A stretch of DNA of 64,000 nt, taken from NCBI RefSeq assembly GCF_900444995.1, contig NZ_UAPQ01000007.1, positions 124,001 through 188,000 on the forward strand, in the 5' to 3' direction. The stretch comes from Actinomyces bovis. Its GTDB lineage: Bacteria; Actinomycetota; Actinomycetes; Actinomycetales; Actinomycetaceae. Shown piece after piece: positions 34,415-43,257 of the stretch (the first letter of the stretch is position 1; the number at the start of each line of letters is the position of its first letter). Under the pieces are notes generated by a model, which searched no databases, had not been told where the DNA came from, and saw nothing but the letters and a program-made list of their open reading frames with translations. The position numbers were made by a program, and so were the translations under genes.

Positions 34415-35611
34415 TCAACTGGTGGGTTCTAGGTCCACCATGACGGCGCGGTGGTCGGAGCCTGGTAGGTCCATGATGCTTCCGGCGCGGGCCCGCCAGC
34501 TGGCCTGGTCTATCAGTACGTGGTCGATGCTCGCGCCCAGCAGTTGGGTGTGCGATGACGTCGGCCAGGTGGCTAGGCCACCGATTCCGGCCTGCACTCC
34601 GGCGTCGGCACATGCACCCAGTTGGCGCAGGGGGCCGTTGTCCAGGGTGGCGTTTAGGTCTCCGGCCATGATCAGTCCGGCTGGCATGGTGCCTGCCTGG
34701 CATTGGGCGGCGACTTTGGTGAGTTGGTCTCTCCAGGGTGCCATGTAGTTGCCTACTGGTGGGAGGGTGTGCACGCCTAGGATGGTGGGGCGGAGTTTGC
34801 CGGTGACTGAGTCGCCGGTGGGGCTCAGCATGACGGCGCCGAAGCCTAGGTTGGCGGGGGCGGGCTTTTGTTCGTAGTTGCCGAGCGCTGCGGAGACTAG
34901 GACTGTGGTTTCTTCCGCGGTGCCGTGGTGCTTTTTCTTCTTGGCGCCTGCTTTGCTGGGGGTGGGTGTGGCGGTGGCTTCGGGGGTGGGTGTGGTTGTT
35001 GCCTCGGCGTCGGTGGGCTGCGCGGTGGTGGCGGTGAAGACGCTGAAGGCGTGGCCGTCTTCTTGGAGTAGCTCAGCGAGTTGCTGCCCGTATTCAGGGC
35101 CCGTTTCTAGCAGAACGATTACTTCTGGGGAGAGGTCGCGGATGGTTTGGGCCAGGGTGACGACTGAGGTGCCTTCGTAGAGGGTGTTGAAGCTCAGGAC
35201 GGTGACGGTGCCGTCCCAGGCGGTGGGGTCGGCGACGGCGGAGGCTTTGGTTGGTTGTGAGCCGCTTAGGCCGCGTTGCGCTAGGACGACGCCGTGGCTG
35301 ACAGCTACTAGCGCCAGCACGATTGCGAGGGTGAGGGTGCGGTGTCCGCCTTCTTTGCGGTAGAAGCGCACGGCGGCGGAGGTCAGGAGGATCAGGGCGA
35401 TTACGCCGATGCCCACCAGTAAGCCGGATCGCAGTGCCAGCATTTGCGCGAATGGGTAGCTGGTGGAGAGGCGCAGGGATGGTGAAATTGGGGTTAGGAG
35501 GTCTGGCCACAGGCTTAGTACTCCAAGCGCGCTAAAGACGCCGACGATTGCCCATCCCAGGGCCCGGCGGATGCGCTTTATGGCTATGGGGCGGTGGGCT
35601 GGGTGGCTCAC
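34415..35611 (-). CDS. Membrane-anchored endonuclease/exonuclease/phosphatase-family protein
   Basis: The 398-residue protein has three N-terminal helices (RRALGWAIVGVFSALGVLSL; LLVGIGVIALILLTSAAVRF; LTLAIVLALVAVSHGVVLA). An EEP domain outside the membrane follows, with VTVLSFNTLYEGT, VIVLLETGPEY, the catalytic-type LIMAGDLNAT, IDHVLI and PGSDHRAVMVDL. A 45-residue Thr/Pro/Lys-rich insert interrupts the domain near residues 230-275. GTG 35611 is preferred because it starts just before the first helix; ATG 35833 gives 74 more residues without recognisable character. Substrate unknown. Confidence 0.8.
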   Translation of the reverse strand: MSHPAHRPIAIKRIRRALGWAIVGVFSALGVLSLWPDLLTPISPSLRLSTSYPFAQMLALRSGLLVGIGVIALILLTSAAVRFYRKEGGHRTLTLAIVLALVAVSHGVVLAQRGLSGSQPTKASAVADPTAWDGTVTVLSFNTLYEGTSVVTLAQTIRDLSPEVIVLLETGPEYGQQLAELLQEDGHAFSVFTATTAQPTDAEATTTPTPEATATPTPSKAGAKKKKHHGTAEETTVLVSAALGNYEQKPAPANLGFGAVMLSPTGDSVTGKLRPTILGVHTLPPVGNYMAPWRDQLTKVAAQCQAGTMPAGLIMAGDLNATLDNGPLRQLGACADAGVQAGIGGLATWPTSSHTQLLGASIDHVLIDQASWRARAGSIMDLPGSDHRAVMVDLEPTS

Positions 35612-35852
35612 CGGCAGGCCGCTCGGGGAGGGTGGAAGACATAGGGCCAGTGTCACTGATTTACCGGGTGCGCGTGCGGAAACGGTGCAGGTGTAGTCAG
35701 GTGGCTGTGCCTGCGCGGCTAGAGGAGGTGATCGGTGCTCTGGGTTCTTGTGGTCATGTGGCGCCTGGGGTAGCGAGCGCGCTGGGCTGCCTCCTGCCCC
35801 ACAGAGCTTGGATCTCCAACTGGTTCCACGCATTGCCGAGCCCTGCGTTTGT

Positions 35853-36497
35853 TTAGTGTTTAGGGCTTGGGCTTGGTGTGGGCTGATCAGGAATGTACTT
35901 GGTGGCATGAGCCAGAATGAGGGTGCGTAACTGGTTAATCACGTTATCTCTTTGATCAGTCGAATCCTCGTTAGTTAGGTCAGCGCAGGCCCGTACGGCA
36001 TGAGTCTGATTAACCCAGTGCACACAAGGAACGCGGGTTGCAATATATAAGAAAGCCTCCGGGTGTCCCGGTATATCAGACTCGAACAAAATGCCACTGT
36101 CATTCGCGGCAATTTCCTTCAGCTTTTCGGTAGGCAGGTATAAGGCATCCATGTCATCACGTTCACGGAATTCCCACTCAATGCTAGTGGCCGGTGCGGA
36201 CAAGTCATGAATTTGCCTGACGATCGTGCATGAGTACCAGCTTCCATGTATAAATGGCGGCCTGTGTTGTCTGGGTTGGTAGCCGACTATAGGAACCAGT
36301 TGGGTGGTGGGTAGGTGTCCGCAAAGGAACTCGGGCTCGGGGCGGGTGAGTTGGTACACCCGCCAACCCAAGAACGACGAAGTCGCAGTCAGAGCGATTA
36401 CCAGCAGCACCAGCGCCCGCTGCCTGCCACTGCGAGCCCGCCACCAACCCCCCACAGCCACAACCCTACCCCCGGAAGCTTTCACAGGATTCCTCAC
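35853..36497 (-). CDS. Membrane-anchored exported protein, tandem paralogue A
   Basis: The 214-residue protein has a basic N-terminus (GGWWRARSGRQRA), one membrane helix (LVLLVIALTATSSFLGWRVY) and an exported domain with four Cys (EFLCGHLPTTQLVP; SWYSCTI; RVPCVHWVN; VRACADL), probably in two disulfides. The C-terminal tail is Pro/Ser-rich. The start is GTG 36497 with GGGAGG about ten bases upstream. It is one of three adjacent copies with near-identical N- and C-terminal thirds and a diverged middle. Function not recognised; the exported, Cys-stabilised form suits a surface receptor or protective partner. Confidence 0.8.
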   Translation of the reverse strand: MRNPVKASGGRVVAVGGWWRARSGRQRALVLLVIALTATSSFLGWRVYQLTRPEPEFLCGHLPTTQLVPIVGYQPRQHRPPFIHGSWYSCTIVRQIHDLSAPATSIEWEFRERDDMDALYLPTEKLKEIAANDSGILFESDIPGHPEAFLYIATRVPCVHWVNQTHAVRACADLTNEDSTDQRDNVINQLRTLILAHATKYIPDQPTPSPSPKH

Positions 36498-36541
36498 AAG
36501 ACCACCTCCCTAGTCACGTAATCCAATGCCAAGCCTTAGGC

Positions 36542-37177
36542 CTATTTAGGGCTTGGTGTGGGCTGGCTGGGAATGTACTTGGTGGCATGGGCCAGAATGA
36601 GGGTGCGTAACTGGTTAATCACGTTATCTCTTTGATCAGTCGAATCCTCGTTAGTTAGGTCAGCGCAGGCGCGCACAGAATGAGTCTGGTTAACCCAATA
36701 CACACAGGGCACCCAATAGTCAGTGAATAAGAAAGCCTCCGGGTGTCCAGGTATCTCAGACTCAAACAAAACCCCACTGTCTTTATCGGCAATCTCCTTC
36801 AGCTTTTCAGTAGGCAGATATACGGCGGTCATGTCAGCGCGTTCACGGGATTGCCATAGCATGCTAGTGGCTGGTGCAGGCAAGTCAGGGTGTTGGCTGA
36901 TGGCGTCACAGGAGTACCAGGTTCCCCTTTCAAAGGCCGGTCCGTCTTGCCTGGGTTGGTAGCCGACTATAGGAACCAGTTGGGTGGCGGGTAGGTGTCC
37001 GCAAAGGAACTCGGGCTCGGGGCGGGTGAGTTGGTATACCTGCCAACCCAAGAACGAGGAAGTAGCAGTCAAGGCGATTACCAGCAAGATCACGGCCCGC
37101 TGCCTACCACTGCGAGCCCGCCACCAACCACCCACAGCCATAACCCTGCTCCCAAATGACTTAACAGGAATCCACAT
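36542..37177 (-). CDS. Membrane-anchored exported protein, tandem paralogue B
   Basis: The 211-residue protein has the same architecture as its neighbours: WWRARSGRQRAVILLVIALT with the membrane helix, FLCGHLPATQLVPIVGYQPR, then a variable middle (DGPAFERGTWYSCDAISQHP). YLPTEKLKEIADKDSGVLFE, the closing Cys pair and NQLRTLILAHATKYI follow. The start ATG 37177 (MWIPVKSFGS) has AGGGG upstream; the frame is open to 37279 because the upstream DNA repeats the 3' end of the next copy. Middle-region divergence with conserved flanks suggests selection on the exported surface. Confidence 0.8.
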   Translation of the reverse strand: MWIPVKSFGSRVMAVGGWWRARSGRQRAVILLVIALTATSSFLGWQVYQLTRPEPEFLCGHLPATQLVPIVGYQPRQDGPAFERGTWYSCDAISQHPDLPAPATSMLWQSRERADMTAVYLPTEKLKEIADKDSGVLFESEIPGHPEAFLFTDYWVPCVYWVNQTHSVRACADLTNEDSTDQRDNVINQLRTLILAHATKYIPSQPTPSPK

Positions 37178-37223
37178 AAAACCACCCCTAATCGCGTAAT
37201 CCAATGCCGAGCCTTGGGCTTGT

Positions 37224-37868
37224 TTAGCGTTTAGGGCTTGGGCTTGGTGTGGGCTGATCAGGAATGTACTTGGTGGCATGAGCCAGAATGAGGGTACGTA
37301 ACTGGTTAATCAAGTTCACCCTTTGGTCGGATGGAATCCCACTAGTCAAGCTGGCACAGGCCCGTACAGCATGAGTCTCATTAACCCAATACACACAAGG
37401 AACGAGAGTTTCGGCATACAAAAAAGCCTCAGGATGACCAGGAATTTCAGGCTCAAACAAAACATCGCGAGTCTCTGCGGCGATCTCCTTCAGCTTTTCG
37501 GTAGGCAGATATACGGCATCCATGTCATCACGCTCACGGAATTCCCATAGTATTCTGGTGGCCGGTGCAGGCAAGTCAGGGTTTTGCCTGGTAATCGCGC
37601 AAGTGTACCAAGTTCCATGTATAGAGGGAGGTCTATTTTGTCTGGGTTGGTAGCCGACTATAGGAACCAGTTGGGTGGTGGGTAGGTGTCCGCAAAGGAA
37701 CTCGGGCTCGGGGCGGGTGAGTTGGTACACCCGCCAACCCAAGAACGACGAAGTAGCAGTCAGAGCGATTACCAGCAGAACCACCGCCCGCTGCCTATCA
37801 GTACAACCCCGCCACCAACCACCCAAAGCCATGATCCTACCTCTAAACACCTTCAGAGAAATCTGCAT
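37224..37868 (-). CDS. Membrane-anchored exported protein, tandem paralogue C
   Basis: The 214-residue protein starts MQISLKVFRG at 37868 with GGGAGGGG upstream. It shares the membrane helix, the FLCGHLPTTQLVPIVGYQPR block and the four Cys with paralogues A and B. Two regions differ: NRPPSIHGTWYTCAITRQNP and the LTSGIPSDQRVNLI segment. It lies 42 bases downstream of the large 752-residue protein, so the order is WXG100-like protein, large protein, then three exported membrane proteins. This may be one operon. Confidence 0.8.
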   Translation of the reverse strand: MQISLKVFRGRIMALGGWWRGCTDRQRAVVLLVIALTATSSFLGWRVYQLTRPEPEFLCGHLPTTQLVPIVGYQPRQNRPPSIHGTWYTCAITRQNPDLPAPATRILWEFRERDDMDAVYLPTEKLKEIAAETRDVLFEPEIPGHPEAFLYAETLVPCVYWVNETHAVRACASLTSGIPSDQRVNLINQLRTLILAHATKYIPDQPTPSPSPKR

Positions 37869-37910
37869 AAAACCACCCCTCCCGAGCAATACGCATGAGG
37901 CTCTGTGACC

Positions 37911-40169
37911 TCACTCCAATCCTTTTCCAATATCGTGGCCACGCTCGAACGCAGAAGAAAAATCAATCTCGTCGCGAGCCCATTCGGGCATGTTATTATC
38001 CTCAAGAAAGTCGTTGAGGTCATGTAAGTTTTCATAAAAAACTTCTTTGGAAGCCTTGGTTTTGCCTACCTTGAATTGGGAAGGATCTATTTGGCGCCCA
38101 TTAAGCCAGGTAAATTTGTAAGAATGTCCATCCTCATCTTCGAAGGCGTTTTTTCCGAACATGTTCGGCTGCTGCGCTAAAGCATTGAAGGCGGTGATCT
38201 TGTTCTGGGCCCTTAGCGCCTCTCCCATATCGTCCAGACTTGTGTCGGTAGTGCGGGAAGTTGCCCAATCCTCACCGGCTTCAAGGAGGTGATCCTTCAA
38301 AATGGAATATACTTGTCCAGCTACCCTGCCTTGAGGTGAGGGGACAAACTTTAGTCCATCACTGAGCGCGTCGAAGAAAAGGCCGACAGAGGCATCATGT
38401 TCGTCAGATTCCAGATCTCGGGCCTTCTGAGCTGCGCCCATAATAAAACCCGCCAGTTGATTGTTCTGCTTAACGGCAGTGAGTACGTGGTCAATAGACG
38501 CCTTCTCAGTTGCAATCGTCTGGTCAGCAGATGATTTATCAGCTGCCACCGCTTCTGCGCGCAGTCTAGAGAAATCGCCCGCTGCAGCACCAAGAGCAGC
38601 TAATGCTGAGTCATCTTTGCTCACTTCCTGAAGCAGCTTGCGTACCTCAGCGTCATGAGTATCGCGCCATGAGGCTGGAAGGCTGGCATCAAAAGGGCCG
38701 CTCTTATTACCAGTCCGGTTCACCCGGGCACAATTATCCACATCGCCCATCGAGTTTCCGAACATAACAGATAGGTTACGTCTAGAGGCGCTATCCCAGT
38801 CTAGGTCCTCAAGCGGATGCTTTCCGGTGCCCGCCAGGGACTCAACAGCCAACTCGGTAAGTTGAGCGGCGCGCTCGTCAAGAGTGGTTCGAGGCTGAGT
38901 CGCACGCTTGACGGGATCGGCGCTAGTTGGAGTGCGGAAAGTGGAGACCCCGGCGATAGCAGCTGTCAAACCCTCCAAGCTGGCCTGATCCCAATGTCGC
39001 GACATAAGCCAATTATAACGGGATTCATCTATTTTGATGTCATTCTCGGTAGCATAGATACTAGTTGGTGAGGCCAGCAGATCGAGGGCGGCATGGGGAT
39101 TTCGACCCATGGCAGTCAGTATACCGGTATAGGGGTCGAAGTCTCCGTAAGAAGTCCCAGGCGTATGACTGAGACTCGCCGTAAGCTGTTCCTTCCAGTG
39201 CGGATCACCTTTTTGTTCATCCAACCAAATACTGGACTCGATCGTGCCCAGAAAGTCCTTATGAAACACCCCACCAGCGCGAAGAGGCGTATCGCCCAGC
39301 CTAGCCGAGTTCTCAACCGAGTGGTTAGTTCCAGAAAGCAGCAGATTTAAGGCTAGCGAGCCATATACAGGCGCTTTTTCACTTACCGCCAAGGAGGCTA
39401 GATCCTTGGCGTACTGCTTGCTGTGAGAGGCATTCCATAACCCTGAGGTCGTTGCTGTACCTAATGTCACTGAGAGTGCAGACTGGGCTAGGGTGTACAG
39501 CCGGAACTGCTGCGCCTGCATTTCTTTTCTGTCTTGCGGTTCTATTCCCGCTCGAGCAGAAGGGCTTTGCGAATCTTGCCAAGCTTGCCTAATGATATAG
39601 GCGTATGTGGCCATGCCCTGGGGCCCTAGGGTGTCAGAGAAAACAGTGGCATAGACTGGGTTGTCTTTGTTTTTATGAACCGACCCGCTAGCCAGTTCTA
39701 GGGCCTCCTGGCCTTGGCTGTTGCGGGCCGACTCTGCGTCAGCCTTAGCTTGAGCTATAGCACCGCTGTTATAAGCCTTGACGTTGGCCAGGGTATCTGT
39801 GTTCTGCCAGTAAGTATCAATGTCCTGTGTGCCTTCGGGCGGGTCTGGTAGATAGTACCCCACGGTGCCATCACCAAACTTCCCCCCTGAGGTGCTGTAG
39901 TTGATAGCTTCTTGGCGACGCGTTGCCAGATCAGTGGCCAGACTGGTGATGGCCTGACTGCAGGCGTGCAGATTAGTCAGGTTGCTGGCGCTGAAACCCG
40001 TAGTTGCATAACTACTCAGCTCAGTAGCCTCACTGACCTCTGGCACTGGATCGTGATTGAGGTAGCTTGAGTTGTTGATGTTACGCCGGGCCGTTTCAAG
40101 GTCGGCAGCCCGATCATTCAGATTGTTAACTACCGTCTGCATCTTGTCAGTGTCGATCTTTATCAGCAT
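37911..40169 (-). CDS. Large helical protein with WXG-like N-terminus, candidate type VII substrate (module 1)
   Basis: The 752-residue protein has no signal peptide or membrane helix. The first 95 residues are helical and resemble an ESX/LXG-like region (IKIDTDKMQTVVNNLNDRAA, then ACSQAITSLATDLATRRQEA). The body shares features with the 683-residue protein at 44394-46445: FSDTLGPQGMATYAYI and the ILTAMGRNPHAALDLL segment, which recall an actinobacterial family I know as DUF6571 (uncertain). The C-terminal 150 residues (DEDGHSYKFTWLNGRQIDPS onward) are unique and could be an effector domain. ATG 40169 follows the WXG100-like gene by about 53 bases. AT-richer than the flanks. Confidence 0.75.
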   Translation of the reverse strand: MLIKIDTDKMQTVVNNLNDRAADLETARRNINNSSYLNHDPVPEVSEATELSSYATTGFSASNLTNLHACSQAITSLATDLATRRQEAINYSTSGGKFGDGTVGYYLPDPPEGTQDIDTYWQNTDTLANVKAYNSGAIAQAKADAESARNSQGQEALELASGSVHKNKDNPVYATVFSDTLGPQGMATYAYIIRQAWQDSQSPSARAGIEPQDRKEMQAQQFRLYTLAQSALSVTLGTATTSGLWNASHSKQYAKDLASLAVSEKAPVYGSLALNLLLSGTNHSVENSARLGDTPLRAGGVFHKDFLGTIESSIWLDEQKGDPHWKEQLTASLSHTPGTSYGDFDPYTGILTAMGRNPHAALDLLASPTSIYATENDIKIDESRYNWLMSRHWDQASLEGLTAAIAGVSTFRTPTSADPVKRATQPRTTLDERAAQLTELAVESLAGTGKHPLEDLDWDSASRRNLSVMFGNSMGDVDNCARVNRTGNKSGPFDASLPASWRDTHDAEVRKLLQEVSKDDSALAALGAAAGDFSRLRAEAVAADKSSADQTIATEKASIDHVLTAVKQNNQLAGFIMGAAQKARDLESDEHDASVGLFFDALSDGLKFVPSPQGRVAGQVYSILKDHLLEAGEDWATSRTTDTSLDDMGEALRAQNKITAFNALAQQPNMFGKNAFEDEDGHSYKFTWLNGRQIDPSQFKVGKTKASKEVFYENLHDLNDFLEDNNMPEWARDEIDFSSAFERGHDIGKGLE

Positions 40170-40222
40170 CGCATACCAATCATAGGCTAAATAAATACGT
40201 ACAGGTCAAAAACTAGAGACGG

Positions 40223-40561
40223 TCAACTCTCTTGGCAGTTGGGCCACTTTGCCTCACTGCTATCTGAGGGCACCTTTTCTTCGAGGTTATTAGCGGCATT
40301 AGTAAGCGTGGTGTGCATAGCACTGATGGCATTATCCGCATTCGTTAACGCAGTGCTTATCTGCGTGCGGTAGGTATCAGCCTTTGGGGAAGCCCAGACC
40401 TCCTGGGTCAACCCCTCGCTCATCTTGTCGCTATAAGAGCCATTATACCTCGATGCCGCCAAGTTGGTCTGACTGGTGGTTACTGTGCTGTCCACCGCCA
40501 AAATCGCAGTTCGCTTAGGGTTGTCCACCATGGTCTGAGCATCATCTTCTTGGTCAGCCAT
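40223..40561 (-). CDS. Small WXG100-like protein (module 1)
   Basis: The 112-residue helical protein has a W-x-S turn in QEVWASPKADTYRTQISTAL, flanked by two predicted helices, as in WXG100/ESX proteins. The N-terminal helix contains SQTNLAASRYNGSYSDKM. The C-terminal tail (EAKWPNCQES) is atypical. ATG 40561 is preceded by GGAGGAG; another ATG at 40573 lacks such a site. It sits just upstream of the large 752-residue protein, as in type VII substrate pairs. Confidence 0.72.
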   Translation of the reverse strand: MADQEDDAQTMVDNPKRTAILAVDSTVTTSQTNLAASRYNGSYSDKMSEGLTQEVWASPKADTYRTQISTALTNADNAISAMHTTLTNAANNLEEKVPSDSSEAKWPNCQES

Positions 40562-41055
40562 AGACTCCTCCATTCTCCAAGTTCTTGAATTAATTCATTA
40601 TCTGAAAACAAGGTCTAGCAGGCAGCCGCGCCACCGACATCGCCCTTGATAGCCAAGCAAGTCCATAGCAAGAGGCGCGTCGACCATAGGTGTCTCCAGC
40701 TAAAAGGGCGGCATTGCCGAGTACAGGCTACCAAGAACATCGGGCTTTTGGGAGTCTTTGGCTACGCCTATAGCGACTCTAGGCAATCCGCTTGTATAGG
40801 CAACGATGGCTTCCGATCTAGCTATTCACGGAGCTGAGCTAGGGTCTTGCCAGTCTTTACGAGTTGTCGGCGGCACATATGCCCGCCTAGGGTGGTAGTG
40901 CACTCCCGCAGACAGGCGACTCTCGGCAGCCAGGCGATGCGCCTGCGCCTGTAATGACTTCCGCGCTTGAGAAGGCCCCGAGGTGCACCGTAGGTTCTCC
41001 GCGATATGGCATGAATCTTTCGGTGGAGGCTTGGCTTTGGGGCCTGCCGGTTGTG
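40562..41055. other. Intergenic stretch upstream of module 1
   Basis: About 490 bases without a supported gene. A GATAAT -10-like element lies about 40 bases before the WXG100-like gene on the minus strand, without a clear -35. The remainder shows no repeat or RNA gene I can identify. It ends at the IS3-type remnant. Confidence 0.5.
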
Positions 41056-41292
41056 GCCGCGGTGTTTCTCGTAGTTGATCGTGCTCGTCATACCCGCCGA
41101 GCTGTGTCAGCGCTGGCGACTATAGCCCCCACAGCATCAGTCCAGGACGACCGCCTGAGCCTAGTGGCGTTGGCGAACTCGTTTATGAGAGGGAGCCTCT
41201 CACTCCAGGCTGTTGAAGAACGCCTCAGCGGCTGCATTGTCGAAGCACGACCCGACCCGGTCCATAGCCATGAACAGGCCACTGGATGCGAC
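41056..41292 (-). pseudogene. Decayed IS3-family transposase C-terminus
   Basis: One continuous minus-strand frame reads like the end of an IS3 orfB (DDE) transposase: MAMDRVGSCFDNAAAEAFFN, then SLE-stop-EAPSHKR, AQAVVLD-stop, and RQR-stop-HSSAGMTSTINYEKH. There are four in-frame stops; at least two replace an expected Trp codon (TGG to TGA). There is no frameshift, so decay is by substitution. The N-terminal two thirds are missing. Confidence 0.8.
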
Positions 41293-41426
41293 CGACGCGG
41301 GTGACCGGCTCCGGCCCTCGGGACCGCCAACAAGATAATAGTAACCTCGCTCTACTATACCTATAGCTTTCCACGGAATTCCCGGATCCTGCTGTTTCAG
41401 GCGCTCATAAACTCAGGATAGGCCTA

Positions 41427-42440
41427 TTAGTTTGTTGGGATGTTGATGGTTTGGATTTCGGCTACGGGTAGGTTCATGGTGTTGGTGGTCTCGATGTTGT
41501 CCAGTTCGCCGCTGGAGCCGTCGTTGCTGGACCAGGACACTTTGTAGGAGATCCCGATCTTCAAAGGGGTGGTGCCGCCTAGGTGCGCGCTGGAGCGAGT
41601 GAAACGCACCGTGCAATCAGAGCCGCCCTCCACGCTGACTCCAGGCACCCAGGGGCTGCCCCACCCAGTGCAGGAGGAGGCTGCGTCTGGAGCGGACAGA
41701 TGCAGGCCGCTGGCTGTTACTTGCACGCTGACGCTGGTTGAGCCCACTGAGGCGTTAACTGAAGCTGACCGCACGGTGGCTTCAGTGGCCCACACCCAGG
41801 TATCCAGGCCCACCACCGTGGCGCCGTTAGCGCCCAGCTTCGGGCTGGTGCTGACCTGCGGGGAGGGCATGTGCATGGCCCGGCGCACCGCCTGAGCCAC
41901 CACCTTGCCGGGTAGTGGCGCTACTGGGGGAGTTTGACCTTCGGGCAAGAAACGATGAGTGCCACCAGCCTCAAAAGAACGCACATACGCCTGATACTCC
42001 TGCTCAGTGCCAGTGAAATACGTCTGCGAGCACATCGCGTGCCACCAATACCCGCCGGTGTCATCACGATGAGAGGCCCACCCCGCAAACACCTCATCAG
42101 TATCCGAACGAGTGGTGCCATCAGCATTCAAAGCGTCCAAAGCTCCAGACTCAATCCACTGAGCCATTTGCGCCCCATCAAAACCACGGTACCACCAACA
42201 CACCGGATGCACATCCACCTCCTGAGAGCTAACACCCACCTGCCCCACCACCCCAGGAGACCCATCAACCACCACACCACCAACCGCAACCGCTACCGCG
42301 TCCTGCCCCCTGACAAACCCACCAGAAGAAGCCGTATCACCTTCTTCGTAGACTGCATGGGCGGGGGTTGACAGTCCGGGGAGTAATAAGGCGCCGGCTA
42401 AAATCATCCGTGCGGTCCACGGCCTGCTCAGTCCACGCAA
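41427..42440 (-). CDS. Secreted protein of unknown function (left arm of the inverted duplication)
   Basis: The 337-residue protein has a signal peptide (MILAGALLLPGLSTPAHA). The mature part is rich in Trp, Gly and Ser (HPVCWWYRGFDGAQMAQWIE; SHRDDTGGYWWHAMCSQTYF) and has a C-terminal beta-rich region with two Cys pairs. The start is TTG 42440, overlapping the stop of the lipoprotein gene by 13 bases. The paralogue at 48607 has the same TTG overlap and no ATG, so TTG is likely real. The upstream GGGGAA of the lipoprotein's last codons can serve as ribosome site. No family recognised. Confidence 0.78.
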   Translation of the reverse strand: MRGLSRPWTARMILAGALLLPGLSTPAHAVYEEGDTASSGGFVRGQDAVAVAVGGVVVDGSPGVVGQVGVSSQEVDVHPVCWWYRGFDGAQMAQWIESGALDALNADGTTRSDTDEVFAGWASHRDDTGGYWWHAMCSQTYFTGTEQEYQAYVRSFEAGGTHRFLPEGQTPPVAPLPGKVVAQAVRRAMHMPSPQVSTSPKLGANGATVVGLDTWVWATEATVRSASVNASVGSTSVSVQVTASGLHLSAPDAASSCTGWGSPWVPGVSVEGGSDCTVRFTRSSAHLGGTTPLKIGISYKVSWSSNDGSSGELDNIETTNTMNLPVAEIQTINIPTN

Positions 42441-43105
42441 TCGTCTTTCCCCGCAATCTGGCCTTCAATGACCTGCCAGCCCGTCGCTGATCTCTTCAGC
42501 ACATACACCTTGTGGAAGGCATGACGAGCGCTATCCTTCGTTACATCGGCCCCACCAGCATCCAGTAAGGATATTTGCCGCTGATCCTCACATACCTCCA
42601 CGGTTGCCGTAATACCGTTAGAGCTATAAACCGACATGACCTTCGTAGAATCATGTCCATGGAGATGCCAGCCGTTGCTATCCAACCTGCTCTGGAACTC
42701 ATCCGCCTTTTTAAGCATCTCGCCGCTGGTGCTGGCTAGGTACGGGCCACGGTCCTTAGACCTCCCCGAATTCAGCATCCAGGTCGCCTTCTGGTGTGTT
42801 ATGTAGCTGCGTGCTACTTGTTGTGAGGTGGCATCCAGGCCCTGGGGCACAGCCGTTACTTGGAAGCCATTGTCCAAGTCCGACAAACCCTCAGCCGTAA
42901 AAGGCGCCTCACCAGCCGAGGCGGAGGCTGCAGGTGAGGCACTAGCCGAAGCCGAGGCTGTAGCCGATGCGCTGGGCTGGGCAGTGTAGGGCGGCACACT
43001 GGAGCCGGCCGCAGGCTCCTTGGCCCCACACCCCGCAGCCGAAACAGCACAGGCGCACAAACCCACCAACCCACAAACCACACCACGCACACGAGAAGAA
43101 CGCAT
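42428..43105 (-). CDS. Lipoprotein (left arm copy)
   Basis: The 225-residue protein has a lipoprotein signal (MRSSRVRGVVCGLVGLCACA, then SAAGC), an Ala/Ser-rich linker (SASATASASASAS) and a 130-residue exported domain. The domain starts FTAEGLSDLDNGFQVTAVPQ and includes STKVMSVYSSNGITATVEVC and HKVYVLKRSATGWQVIEGQI. It is coupled to the downstream secreted-protein gene by overlap. The two right-arm paralogues share this plan. Likely anchored outside the membrane, with the domain projecting from it. The start at 43105 matches the paralogue N-terminus. Confidence 0.82.
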   Translation of the reverse strand: MRSSRVRGVVCGLVGLCACAVSAAGCGAKEPAAGSSVPPYTAQPSASATASASASASPAASASAGEAPFTAEGLSDLDNGFQVTAVPQGLDATSQQVARSYITHQKATWMLNSGRSKDRGPYLASTSGEMLKKADEFQSRLDSNGWHLHGHDSTKVMSVYSSNGITATVEVCEDQRQISLLDAGGADVTKDSARHAFHKVYVLKRSATGWQVIEGQIAGKDDCVD

Positions 43106-43257
43106 CAAAGCAAACCCCAACGCAAAACAACCAGGAACTCACCCAGGCTAACAACCCACCCGCCCCGACACCACCCCCCTGCCTGCGCCCGCAGACCCTA
43201 AGCCCGCAAGAATCCATGCGGCCGGCACTGCGGCCCACCCAACAGCCGCGGGGCTGT

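Larger units (their letters stand above)
41427..43249. repeat. Left arm of a large diverged inverted duplication
   Basis: The minus strand of this segment matches the plus strand of 46956-49626. Homology begins at GCGGCTGTTGGGTGGGCCGC (43249 downward; 46956 upward), runs through a lipoprotein gene and a secreted-protein gene, and ends at their stop codons. The right arm carries one extra lipoprotein copy. Similarity is high but imperfect. Confidence 0.9.

Noticed and set aside
40822-41091. Minus-strand 89-residue frame
   Set aside because: It begins inside the IS3 remnant (HSSAGMTSTINYEKH) and continues into non-conserved sequence; not an independent gene.
40954-41304. Plus-strand 116-residue frame
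   Set aside because: It lies opposite the decayed IS3 transposase remnant; the homology signal is on the minus strand.
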